DNA of 64,000 nucleotides from NCBI GenBank assembly GCA_012932865.1, contig SAXG01000122.1:16740-80739 (forward strand), read 5' to 3'. Shown here one piece after another: positions 35,501 through 44,749 of the stretch (position 1 is the first letter of the stretch; each line of letters starts with the position of its first letter). Source of the DNA: Amylostereum areolatum. Its lineage: Eukaryota > Basidiomycota > Agaricomycetes > Russulales > Stereaceae. A program made the position numbers and the translations under genes. Below the pieces are notes generated by a model. It did not search any database. It had not been told where the DNA came from and worked only from the letters and a program-made list of their open reading frames with translations.

Positions 35501-36508
35501 ATCGCAATCGTCATTCCACCACTTTGCACGCACTAGAGGGCGGCGCGCGTGGGCGGGCATTACCTCGGCAGTTGCGGCAAGAAATGCGTCCAGGAGAGCC
35601 ACTGCGCCTCGATTCGTGTCGTCGGCTGTTACATATTGTTGAGGAGGAGGTTCAGCACGAACACTCGCGAGGTATGAGTCTTGCCACTCCTTTTTCTTCG
35701 ATGGGTCAATACGACGTCCGGGTTCGGGCAACGGTTCCTCCGCTGCAGCAAAATCTGGCGGGCATATGGACCAAGTGATGCCATTGTGGTCTGACCCAAA
35801 GGCCATCTCCTCTTGACAGGTCCATTCGCGAACGAAGTCGACATCTGCAGCGGCAAAATTGACAAGGGTGAGATCTATAATAGAATCAGCCTGGTTAGTT
35901 TGTCCGCGACGTGTAGGCACCGAGAGGTCATTCTCAATTGAGAATGCGTTCCCTGTCATCCATTCAATGAGCTCCACCGCTGCTTGCGTTTCCGCGCGGG
36001 GTGGGCCATTCTCAAGGGCCCATGTAGGGTGATGCAAATTAAAGTCCCCCGCCACGACGGTTGGGACAAGTGGGTCGAGCTCTGCATCGCAGAGTCGCTG
36101 AATAGATACAGCATCGCGACCCGGGCCGGCATTATATACATTAATGAGGTCGAAGGAAATGTTACCGTATTGGAAAGAGTTGACCATGATGTCGGATGAA
36201 TTGATGATATCCGGACGCGGTCGAACCGCGAGATGTTGAATTCCTTTTCGTACAAAGGTGGTGACGCGAGGTTTCGTGCCGTTCGCCGGAGCGTCGGGCG
36301 TGAAAGCCTCCCATGCAGGATTGGAGACCGTTCCCAGGACTTCGGCACCGTCGGGCTCCGTCGAGGAGCGGGAAATACCTATGCGACTATACCATGGTTC
36401 TTGAAGAAGCATGATGTCGAAATCTGTCAAGCTATTTAGTATACCATGCATACGCACATTCGAGTGCGCCACATTCAGCTGGAGAACGCGGAGCGGGCGG
36501 AGAGTCAT
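32570..36508 (-). CDS. LINE ORF2: endonuclease, reverse transcriptase, RNase H
   Basis: An uninterrupted 1312-aa frame starts at the ATG at 36508. An apurinic-type endonuclease domain opens it (VLQLNVAHSN, LLQEPW, VVAGDFNLHH, SDHNGITW). The reverse transcriptase has LLECLSKLLEKVMARR, AIDIKGYFNNVNH, GIPQGSPLSP and the catalytic AYVDDVLLLA near residue 687. RNase H begins near residue 1003 (YTDGSRRS) with the DNQATV and GHKGIVGNERAD blocks. A cysteine-rich motif (CPCGNAAVQTRDHILADC) lies near the end. All catalytic motifs look intact, so the protein could be active. The start codon overlaps the ORF1 stop as ATGA, which suggests translation by termination-reinitiation. An in-frame ATG at 36691 lies inside ORF1 and I rejected it. 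Confidence 0.93.
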   Translation of the reverse strand: MTLRPLRVLQLNVAHSNVRMHGILNSLTDFDIMLLQEPWYSRIGISRSSTEPDGAEVLGTVSNPAWEAFTPDAPANGTKPRVTTFVRKGIQHLAVRPRPDIINSSDIMVNSFQYGNISFDLINVYNAGPGRDAVSIQRLCDAELDPLVPTVVAGDFNLHHPTWALENGPPRAETQAAVELIEWMTGNAFSIENDLSVPTRRGQTNQADSIIDLTLVNFAAADVDFVREWTCQEEMAFGSDHNGITWSICPPDFAAAEEPLPEPGRRIDPSKKKEWQDSYLASVRAEPPPQQYVTADDTNRGAVALLDAFLAATAEVMPAHARRPLVRAKWWNDDCDQALHEVRYATVPDARHRAHAHFRAAVRSAKRNWATDIINKTARMEVWGLCRWASRKRNKRIPPTRSPQGLVTEPEVQSQVFAASFFPDNAPHVEVDQPDDPPPRPVRVFVPLTLEEVRDALRDTSNVTAPGESGVTWRLIKWAFDETPEFFVELFNACLRLGTHPHRLKTAVIAVVAKPRKTDMSDPRSYRPIALLECLSKLLEKVMARRITYEVGKFKLVPTNQFGGRDKSSVIDACLSLTHDIQAAWKNGLVASALAIDIKGYFNNVNHARLVRTMEILGFAPEVVNWTRSFLTDRQVIIRIDGQLSNPIPIAGVGIPQGSPLSPILSTIYTFSLLSSIDNHANTDLKAYVDDVLLLAASSTLEGNIARLSAAFNTVVDRLRALGLDVDASKTELIHFTRSKANPANDPFINILPPGSPARTVRPAVVMRWLGVYFDRKLSFKSHIKTMATRALSTVAGLHILANTIRGLNVVNARLLYKTVVLPVLTFASPVWYTGKKQKSLIKPLECAQNAGLRWLLGAFRTTPSAEMHHIGAILPIPQLLQWLSTNAAIRFRTLPSTSQVLARTPPSWEEHSPDVPIPLFIHNNSKNPPTIIHHLATLTHPKSERLSPYYTPPWSRRHTWGQRLLTTIPNPRATRHERNEYANRLKVRLGNISRDETVLAIYTDGSRRSANGHRRTGAGYVAYLGANEVRAGRWGLGRCAGIYDAEMLALSGSAAAAVNLLARHPHLTRILFLSDNQATVTSITDTADHPAQAASILFRRHIDTLLNASETLVVEVAWVPGHKGIVGNERADTIAKEGVYGTPLIHSTISWARAKAKSRALKTWRSDWAARPHHNLASVALRHPPSTNLSPFHRNFDGPRDVHTHIIQTILGHGFRGDYYARFVPTESPACPCGNAAVQTRDHILADCPLFKDQRHHLRTASRTLSTPFILGTQTGLSALAKFVGATRAFAKVAPIEPPPPPPEPDDVDPG

Positions 36509-38173
36509 GACTCCATGACATCGGGGTTGGGCACCGCGGGATGGGCTTGCGCTACGGCGGGAGCACTGTAGTTGCGTCGCATTGGACACTCGATTGCATC
36601 TGCCATATGATCTCCTTTGCAGTTGATGCACTTGGGCGGGTGGTTGCATCCCTGCGTCTCCGGGCGATTTTCTTTCCGGCAGCCTAGGCACTTGTCCCGG
36701 TGCTGACCCTCGTCGTGAGGTTCACCGCATCGACGGCACTTGGGCGCAGACTTGCAGCCGGTGGCAAGGTGCCCGAGACGCCAGCAGCGCGTGCATTGTC
36801 GAAGCCGAGGTTTGTCCACCCAACGCTTCGTTCGCACTGGCGCGCCAAACATGTAGATCGGGGTCTTGAGGAGGGATTTGAGGATAGATCCGTCGGGGTC
36901 TTCAAAAGCGAACGAGACTGACGACTTGAGTCCGTCGATGGTGTTTGCAGGTCGAATCCACCGCGGAAGTTGGGTAATGTTGAGTTTTGCTACCTGGGGA
37001 TTACGGAGTAGGGCTTCTTGAAGAGTTTCGTCAGAGAAAACGGGGTCATCGGGTAGAGAGCGAGTGAAGACACCCGAGAGAATGATTTTGGACCACGGTG
37101 TGTCGCGCGAGATGGTTTGATTGGACGGTAGATCCAGCGCGGAGCGAATGGATGGGAGGTTGTCCTGAATGAGCGGAACGGACGTGTGTGGGGGGAAGGT
37201 TAGAACGATGTTGCCCGAGCCGTTCCAGTGCGAGCCGAGGACTTGTAATCCTTTGGCCGTAGGAACTGTGGCCAGGCGCTTGTTGACTCGTTCCGAGATG
37301 AGGAAAGGGTGTGTACGGTCACTTGGGTCCGGGGGGTGTCCTTGATAGCGGACGATGAAGCGGATCGGTTCAGGTTGACGCGACGAAGGTTTGGCAGTTG
37401 TGGGTGGGGAAAGGTTTGCCTTCGGTGTGGAGCTTGCTGCGGCCGCATACGACATGGCACGGTTTGACGCACCCTGCGACGCGGAGGGAGCAGGAGCCGA
37501 AGCACCTCCGGGACGGCGATCCGTGTTGTTGGGGGTTTGGCGTTCGAGATGAGACAGGCGAGATTGGACAGAGTTGAGGGAGTTGTGCATGGATTGGAGC
37601 ATGTTGAGGATGGTGGATTCGGTGGGAGAGGGTCGGGAAGGGGTGTGTTGAGGGGTGGACGGACTCAGGTCGTGAGCGGCCGGAAAGTCGTCGCGTGCCA
37701 TGTCAATGTCGTCTTCGTTGGGATCGCCGTCTATGCACTCGCGAAGCGAGTACTTTACCGCTTTGAGTGCCCGGGCGCTATCGTCGTCATCCTCAAGGTA
37801 CGGTACCGCCATGCTAATGGCCCGCAAGAGGCCCTGGCAGAGCTTGACCCAATCGGATAAGTCATCGAGAGCGTCTTGTTCTCTGGCCTCATGGAGTACT
37901 TCGTGCGCAACCCTAAAGGTCACGAGGGCTGGCGAGTCGACGGGAACTACGTTGTCGCCGGGGAACCCGGCGGACGGAGTTTGTTCATGGGAGGGGGTGG
38001 AAATGGGGGGGGGCCTCGAAGGGACTTTGGCCGTTCGGAGCCGAAATCCTTCGCCGCTCTTCTCCTGAGGGAGACGCCGCTCGCTTCAAAGAGCGCTGTG
38101 ACGTCGAAGAAGGAGGTTCCGGTGGCGTATGAGCAGTGGAGAATTGAGTTTGGGGTGGGGATGGTGATGGCAT
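36505..38173 (-). CDS. LINE ORF1: gag-like zinc-knuckle protein, frame broken in a C9 run
   Basis: The main open frame runs to the stop at 36505-36507 and includes a ~100-residue N-terminal helical region, a Ser/Pro linker, an RNA-binding-like middle part, and cysteine knuckles near the C terminus (CTRCWRLGHLATGC, then further C/H motifs ending CINCKGDHMADAIEC). This frame has no suitable ATG at its 5' end. A Pro/Ser-rich N terminus starts at ATG 38173 in another frame (MPSPSPPQTQF...). The two join exactly if the C9 run at 38008-38016 (minus strand) had eight Cs. So this copy has one extra base in a homopolymer: a mutation or a base-call error. ORF1 proteins package LINE RNA. Confidence 0.85.
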
Positions 38174-38188
38174 GAGGGAAAGCTGTCG

Positions 38189-38203
38189 TCATGTGACTCA
38201 TAC
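38189..38203 (+). repeat. Target-site duplication of the LINE (right)
   Basis: TCATGTGACTCATAC, identical to 32383-32397, directly next to the 5' end of the LINE. Confidence 0.95.
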
Positions 38204-39565
38204 GGCGGCATCAACCCGCTCAACCTGTCCTTGTTAATGCTCTCTCCTTGTCTTCTTCCCATCCCACACTTCCTCTGTCGCCTCTACTCTCGATACGTGT
38301 CCACGTCGCTCACATTGATTGATGTTCTCAATCTATCACAGGAGAGAAGTGAGGGCAGGGACGTGAACGAGGGTGCTGGTGGGGGGACCGGAGGAGAGAG
38401 GATGTGTTTGAACAATGAACGCAACAAATGTCACTGTCGTGTGCGGCCGTGGACGCACAGACGCTGCAAGAGCAGGGAGGATTGGTGCGTAAATTCCTTC
38501 TGATCCGACACGGAAATACTCGTTGTGTTCTCCACTCAGTCATGTCCCCATCCCTCCCTACGGCTGAATCACCTTCCAGCGCGGCCATCGTCACGTCGAC
38601 CCCGCCACGATGAGGAGCGTGTATGGCTCATGTGCCCCTCCCTCGAACGCCCCGCCGCACAAGTCGTCATCGTTTGGCCCGCGGTGTCCGTAGTGCTTTT
38701 TGCACTCGCGTCTCGTCTCGACCCCTCCGCAAGGACATCAGACGCGTTAGCACTCCAACGCCCAAACCGGTGTTCCCCTCTTCACGCACGTATCACTATC
38801 ATGCTCGTCCTCCCCTGTCCTGTCGCCACGCGCCTCCTTCTCCCTCTTGCTCCGCGTACCCCGACTACACGCCCGGTCGCCGCTTTCCGCGCATCGCGCG
38901 GGAACGTGCACTGGGCGTGCATGCGCCGTGAGCGGTCGTTCATGCAGGAGCGTGGGCGTGGATGCGGGCGTGCGGGCATGGCTGAGGGCGGGCTCGATGC
39001 GTAGAACGCGATGAACACGATCATTGCGTGCAATGCACGTACAAACGATGTCCGTCACGTAGGATGGCGCTGTCGACGAGGGCGGGACACTTCCCTCCGC
39101 ACATGCATGCTACTCCGCGTGCGTACACACACCCCTGGCCCTGGCTCGTCGTCTCCCAACGCACTCCGAGCTCTGGAGGGCATCGAGGACAAGTGGAAGT
39201 GCGGTGATCTCGTTCGCTTGAGGGCAGCGCCGTGGACTAGCAGGCAGGAATGGGTCGAGTAGCGGACTGCGATGATAATGATGTACTTAGTCAATTCCAC
39301 ACTGCTATCCCATCGAAATGTCTATTGAAAACTCTCGCAAACCTATGTCTCATCGCGTCGCACACACCCCAGATCAATTCGGGCTTCTCCCTGACAAACC
39401 CTCGAGCAGAGGCGAGAGCTCTCGTCAAGTCCGATGTCGCCTCTCGTGGCTCTGCATCCAACGCCAACCGCCGTCTGACCGCCGGTCCGAGAAGATTATG
39501 AGCTATAACCCTCCGTTAGTTTGATTTACAGGGCGCATATAATTTACACCACCTTTATCCAGGTT
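38204..39565. other. Distal non-coding part of the outer element
   Basis: This 1.4 kb lies between the LINE and the right inverted repeat of the outer element. I see only short frames with no recognised domain. Confidence 0.45.
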
Positions 39566-39587
39566 TTAGCAGGAGAGGGTTTTCCTG
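39566..39587 (-). repeat. Right terminal inverted repeat of the outer element
   Basis: On the minus strand it reads CAGGAAAACCCTCTCCTGCT, the partner of 18380-18401. AT follows at 39588-39589. Confidence 0.85.
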
Positions 39588-39589
39588 AT

Positions 39590-40010
39590 GACGGCGGGGA
39601 CGATCAGGTCTGAAAAATGGTGAGTATGGCCGGCAAGGATGGGATGATAGGTGGCGAACCGTAGATGCCAACGAGCAGGGAGACCTGCGAGGATGAGGGT
39701 CAGCACGCGAGTTCAGGCGATCAATCGATCAAGGCGCACCGTATGTCTACAACGTCGTGCGATCTATCATACTTAGACCGTCAGAATCGCCTTCTCCGAG
39801 ATGAACGCGCAGAAGACCCGATCTGTAGACCCGATTCGGCGCCGTCGCACGGAGAACGAGAGTGAAGAAAGCGCACAGTTGACCACGTTAATGAACGGCG
39901 GCGTGCGGGACGAGCATTGCGGCGGCGACGACGGCGAGGCGCTCGAAGGCCAAGAGCATGATGTAGAGATGGGGATAGTAGCAGTCGATGGGAGGACCCG
40001 GTGCTGGCGT
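39590..40010 (-). pseudogene. 5' fragment of the split sugar-transporter pseudogene
   Basis: On the minus strand the sequence follows exons 8-11 of the MFS transporter at 44750-47142: FINVVN then an intron, a decayed copy of exon 9, the small exon VSLLVGIYG (here with a GTCTCCCTGCTCGTTGGCAT core), an intron, then DLIVPAV, where the outer transposon interrupts it. Anything upstream of about 40010 is no longer alignable by eye. The continuation is at 18377-17555. Sequence up to 40491 holds no supported gene. Confidence 0.75.
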
Positions 40011-40491
40011 CCTCTGGCTCTTCAAGTACCAGTGATTTTATACTTCGACGAGCGACCGCCAGAGATGTCCAAATTTCCTTGTGGAATTTGAGTTGGGCAT
40101 GCCGTGCGACATACCCGCCTCCTCACGATGTCGACCTGCGGGGAAAGGGATTCAATGCCGCCCCGTCTTGACGGTAAGGAGACCAGAAAGTGCGCTTTGG
40201 AGCGTCCGTGGGACGGCCTGTTGACCAGACGCCGAGAGAAAGCAACGCTGACTGCCGCTCGCAGCCTATCAGTTTCACAGGTGTTCCTTTTCGACGCTGT
40301 CGGAGGCACGAAGTTCACTGCCCAGGGAAGACAGGGGAGGTACATGCATGTGTAGTCAGAATCGGTGGTGCATGTAGATTGGTTCCATGAGAGCATGTAT
40401 AGATCCAATTTAAGGATGAGGACGGACTCACGACCATAGATTGCGAATAAATATTACAATGTCGAGTCCATCGTCCCCACGCTCGCACACT

Positions 40492-43400
40492 TCACACACT
40501 TGCCACCTTCACATCCCCTCCCACCTCAACCTCTTTCAGCGCGCCCTCGCGATCCACCCTCTGTACCATCCACCTCCCCTCCACTCTCCCACTCACCACC
40601 TCTACCTTCACCCCTTCTACCCCGCCCCAGACCCTCACCACCGCCGCGATCTCGCCCGGCTTCCGACTCTCCGGGATCCTCACCTCGACATCCATGCCCT
40701 CCACAGGGTTCACCAAAACCCTCACCGCCCTCGCATACGCGTACGCCGCCGTCTTGCGCGCCCCGAACTCCGTCCCGCGCACCAATACCGCGCCCGGCCG
40801 CAGCAGCAGCGGCACGCTCGTGAAGTCGTGCGTCTCGACCACGAAGCCCGGGCCCACGCGCACGCGCCCGTCGAGCACGCCGTACCACCGTCCGCGCGGA
40901 ACGTAGTACTGCACCTGTCCGTCCGCGTTGAACACGGGCGCGACGAGTAGGGACGGTCCTAGCATGTACTGCGTGTCGAGCGTCCAGGCCGCGGGGTCCT
41001 CCGGGAACTCGACCAGCATTGGCCGCATCATGGGCACGCCCGTCGCATGCGTGTCGAGGGCGGTGGCATACAGGTATCTGACGTGACGTAAGGGCCAGAC
41101 CATAAAGCGATGGGACGAGGGAGGACGTACGGCATCAGAGACAGTTTGACGTGCACGAACTTGTTCAGCACCCGATCCGCCTCGCCCGAGTCGTCCAGCA
41201 GCCACGGCACCTGCACACGCCCCACGATCATGATTCATCAGCCCCTCCCTCCGGTGACAAATCAGAAGGAGAGAATAAGAAAAACGCACTCGGAAGCTGC
41301 CGCTGCCGTGCAGGCGGGAGTGGCTCGAGAGCGCGCCGAACGCGCACCACCGCTTGTAGAGCGCCGGGTCGGGCTTGCCCTCGAACCCGCCGATGTCGTG
41401 GGCCCAGTAACCGAACCCGCACAGGCCGAGGCTCAGGCCTCCCCGGAGCGTTTCCGCCATCGCCTGGAAGGTCGACATCGGGTCGCCGCCCCAATGCACC
41501 GGGAACCGTTGGCCTGGACCAACCGTCAGTGAGAATAAGGAGAGAGGAGGGAAGAGAGGAGAGAGGAGGGAGGAAAGGAGAGAGGGAGAAATGAGACGCA
41601 CCGCCCGCGGTCGTCGAGCGCGCGAAGACGATCGCCTCGTGCTTGCCCAGCGTCTTCTCTATGATCTCGAACGTGTACTTGTTGTATAAGAACGCGTAGT
41701 AGTTGTGCATCTTCTCCGGGTTCGAACCATCGTGGTACACCGCGTTCGTCGTCGGGATGCGCTCGCCGAAGTCGGTCTACGGATCGGTGGGTTGAGCTCG
41801 CGTAGGGGCGGACAGGACGGTGGCGAGGGGAAAGGGCGCACCTTGAAGACGTCCACGCCCATGTCGATGAGCGCCTTCAGCTTCGACTGGTACCAGTCGC
41901 ACGCCTGGGGGTTCGTGAAATCGATGAAGGCCATCCCGGCTTGCTGTTGTCGTGTCAGAGACGGCGATGCGGAAAAGTAAGAATGCTCTCACCCAGAAAT
42001 CCCACTGCCAGACGCTCCCGTCCGGTTTCTTGATGAAGTAACCTACGAAAATGTGGATTCAGGTTCGTACGACGGGGGCGAAGGAGACTATACCACTCTC
42101 GACGCCCTCGTCGAAGATGCTGCTCTCTTGCGCAATGTAGGGGTTGATCCATACACAGATCTACAGCACACGAGCACCGTCAGCCTCCACATAGCACATG
42201 ACACACAGCACTCCCGCGAGACAAGACATACCTTGTACCCCCTCTCCTTCAGCCGCCTCAGCTGGCCCTCCGCGTCCGGAAAAAACTCCTTGTCGAACTC
42301 GAAGTCGCACCACTGAAAGCCCTTCATCCAGAAGCAATCGAAATGGAAGACCTCGACGGGGATGTCGCGGTCCTCCATGCCCTCAAGGAACGTGTTCACC
42401 GTGCGCTCGTCGTAGTTCGTCGTGAACGACGTCGAGAGCCAGAGCCCGAACGTCCACGCGGGCGGGAGCGCGGGGCGCCCGGTGAGCATCGTGTACCGCT
42501 CGAGGATCCTCGCGGGCGTCGGGCCGTGCACGATGTACACCGAGAGCGACTCGAAGGGCACTGCGATGTTCACGCGCGTGGTCCCTAAAAGAGCATGCCG
42601 TGTCAGCGTCGCCCCGTTCGCAGAAAAATACAGAAGCCGTACGTTCGCTTTGCACCTCGAAGCTGACGAAGCCGGGACAGGCCACGAACATGCCGTACCC
42701 GCGCGAGCTGAGGAAGAACGGCACGTTCTTGTACGTGAGCTCGGAGGACGTCCCGCCGTCCTCGTTCCACATATCCACGTTCTAACCCATCCACGAGCAT
42801 GATCAGCTTCCACCCCCAACCGACGAGGGCACGCCCTCAGCGAAAAACCGCGCACCTGCCCATTCTTAACGAACGGCCCGAAGCGCTCCCCAAGCCCGTA
42901 CACCTTCTCGCCGACGGCGAGCTCGAACTGGAAGGTGAACCAGCGCTTGCCCTTGTCCGGGTCGACGAGGGACTTGTTCGGGTGTCCGGCGCTGGTGTCG
43001 ACTTTGACGTAGCCGACGGAGCGCCAGCCGAGGCGGGTGAGAAGCTGGTCGGGTGCGGGGGAGAGGCTGGTCGGGGCGGGGCTGCCGTGGGAGGTGATGT
43101 CGATGTTGAACTTGTGAAGGCTGGTGTCGATTGCGACGGAGAGGGTGCTGGTCGCGAGACGAAGCTCGGTGGCGGATTTGGACGTTGTTAGGCTGTCTTG
43201 GCGTTCGGAGTTCTAGGGGCGAGGTTGAGAAATGAAGACAAGGATAGAGATGGGGAAAGAAGAGAGACTGGAAGAAGCGTATGGGGTGACGAGAACGATG
43301 GGTGAGCGCATATACGCAGCTGCACCGTCCTGGATGTTGGTTGGATGCCCTCTCTCCCTCGCACAAAGCGCACCCGTTGCGACCACTTTCGCAATGTGGA

Positions 43401-44137
43401 TGCATGGCGTCTCCGCTGTTCGACGCCTCGCGCTCAAGCGTCTCCAGCAATATAGATGAACCATGGGTGTATGGGTCCTGGGTAGGTCTGAGATGAGTCT
43501 TGCCAACGATAGCCTCCTTCAGAGGCCACATTAACACGAGAAACGGCTTCCTGAGGGCCAAATAAGAGGAAAACGAGGTGAAAAGAAGGAAGAACAAATG
43601 GTGAGTTACTGAGTACACGGCCTCCAACCGTGCACGATCCGAAAGTCGCCCCTATATCTCAACTTCGGGCAATATAGCTCCGTCTAGCCAGCTCAACCGC
43701 ACGTTCGACCACATATGTAAAATCGTCGCGAAGAAAAATCCGACGAACGACCAGGGTAGGGAAACGAGAACGACACGAAACAGAGCGTACGCACCAGCTT
43801 CTGGATGTCCACGTCCGGGAAGATCTCGTACTCCGGGCCCGCAAGGGATTTATTCTGAGCCTTCCAGTGGTATCCGGTAAGGAGAAGGACGTCGGGAAGA
43901 GGAGAGGAGCATTCGAGGGTGATGGTAGGTGTGTTGAGGGTGTCCCCGCGGTGGTTGAGCGGTTTCGTCGTCTGGTGTACACGACGATGAATAGCCAGCA
44001 AAACGACAATGTTAAAGAGGGCGCACGGCTACACAGCGAATGCTGTCGTCTTTCGCTTCGCTCTTGACGATCTCCGTGGCCCAGTCGATGATCACATCGG
44101 GGGCCGGCCACCACATTCCCTTGGAGAATTTGACCAT
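40492..44137 (-). CDS. Alpha-xylosidase, glycoside hydrolase family 31
   Basis: Twelve exons (44137-44033, 43971-43795, 43212-42856, 42781-42643, 42584-42232, 42160-42094, 42042-41993, 41943-41842, 41776-41602, 41513-41290, 41210-41131, 41077-40492) give 804 aa in one consistent frame. The family core is complete: YGLGERFGPF, FGLWLSTSFTTNYDE, VFHFDCFWMKGFQWCDFEFD, WINPYIAQESSIFDEG. The nucleophile is Asp452 in KTDFGE and the acid/base Asp519 in HWGGD, with HDIGGFEGKPDPALYKRW and LLSSHSRLHGSGSFRVPW following. The WMKGFQWCDF and HWGGD signatures point to the alpha-xylosidase branch, which removes xylose from isoprimeverose and xyloglucan oligosaccharides. No signal peptide is seen, so it is probably intracellular. 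Intron 2 is 582 nt while the others are 45-80 nt. It is divergent from the sugar transporter, which suggests joint regulation. Confidence 0.93.
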
Positions 44138-44749
44138 GGTTGGGGCGGTGGGTGGGTGAGAAGGGGTAGAGATGGGATAATAATGAAGGGGACATCTCGG
44201 GCCTTCTTATCGGAGGGGTTGTCGATTTTGTCCGGTGTGTTCGCCGTCGCCGTTGCGTTCGAGTCTTCGAGCACGCTCAGGCGTTCGCTGGCGCGCTAGA
44301 CGGGAAGGGCGGCACCGGTAGGCCGTCGGCCCGCCCGCCAAATGAACAACCTTCTGACTTTCTTCTCAGTCAACTCTGTGACTCTGTCCTCTTTCAATCT
44401 CCTCCCCCTCGCCCCGCCCCCTTAATTCTCCTTCTCCGAGTCCTCTGACCTCTCAGAAATGAACAAGAGCACATTTTATCGACATATTTCGGTCTTTGGG
44501 TCCATCAAAATGTCCCCCCCCCGCGCCGAGTCTGCGGTAAACCACTGAGGACTGAGTGAGTACACCACCTCCGAATCGTCGTCTCCCCGGCTGCCCAATT
44601 TCCCCGAATATTGACCCCTGGTACGCGCCTTATCCCCAGAATCTTTACCCCTGTCATGTGCGCTCGACGCGTCGTGTCGGACTCGTATATAACCCGCGCG
44701 TGCTCGGCCAGCGGATGCCCTGCTGCTTCTCTGCACGCACCCTCGCGCC
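44138..44749. promoter_or_regulatory. Divergent promoter between alpha-xylosidase and sugar transporter
   Basis: The 612-bp spacer separates the two start codons. On the transporter side a TATA box (TATATAA, 44686-44692) lies 58 bp before the ATG. A C-rich tract (44400-44422) could bind zinc-finger regulators such as a carbon catabolite repressor, but that is inference from base composition. Confidence 0.55.

Larger units (their letters stand above)
32398..38188 (-). mobile_element. Non-LTR retrotransposon (LINE, RNase H-bearing, Tad1-like)
   Basis: The element is bounded by a perfect 15-bp target-site duplication and ends in an A-rich tail (AAAAATAATAATAAAAA on the minus strand, 32398 inward). 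It carries a gag-like ORF1 with zinc knuckles and an ORF2 with endonuclease, reverse transcriptase and RNase H. Only 15 bp precedes the ORF1 ATG, so the 5' untranslated region may be truncated. It lies 250 bp downstream of the outer element's transposase stop. Clade assignment to Tad1/I-like LINEs rests on domain order only. Confidence 0.93.
18380..39587. mobile_element. 21.2-kb nested DNA transposon (outer, Plavaka-type) splitting a transporter pseudogene
   Basis: The ends are inverted repeats: CAGGAAAACCCTCT at 18380 and its complement ending at 39587, matching over 22 bp with two mismatches. AT flanks both ends (18378-18379 and 39588-39589). Deleting the element plus one AT rejoins the two transporter fragments into an uninterrupted reading frame (VPAVMVNVIGLLYVD), which supports the 2-bp target duplication. 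Inside are a DUF6532 gene (minus) and a complete Plavaka transposase (plus), divergently arranged. The element has since received a second Plavaka-type element (21533-28501) and a LINE (32398-38188); without these it would be about 8.4 kb. Short CA...TG ends with a 2-bp duplication fit the CACTA-related group to which Plavaka is usually linked. Confidence 0.85.

Noticed and set aside
36509..36691. 61-codon upstream extension of LINE ORF2
   Set aside because: It lies inside ORF1 zinc-knuckle coding sequence in another frame; the ATGA junction at 36505-36508 is the better start.
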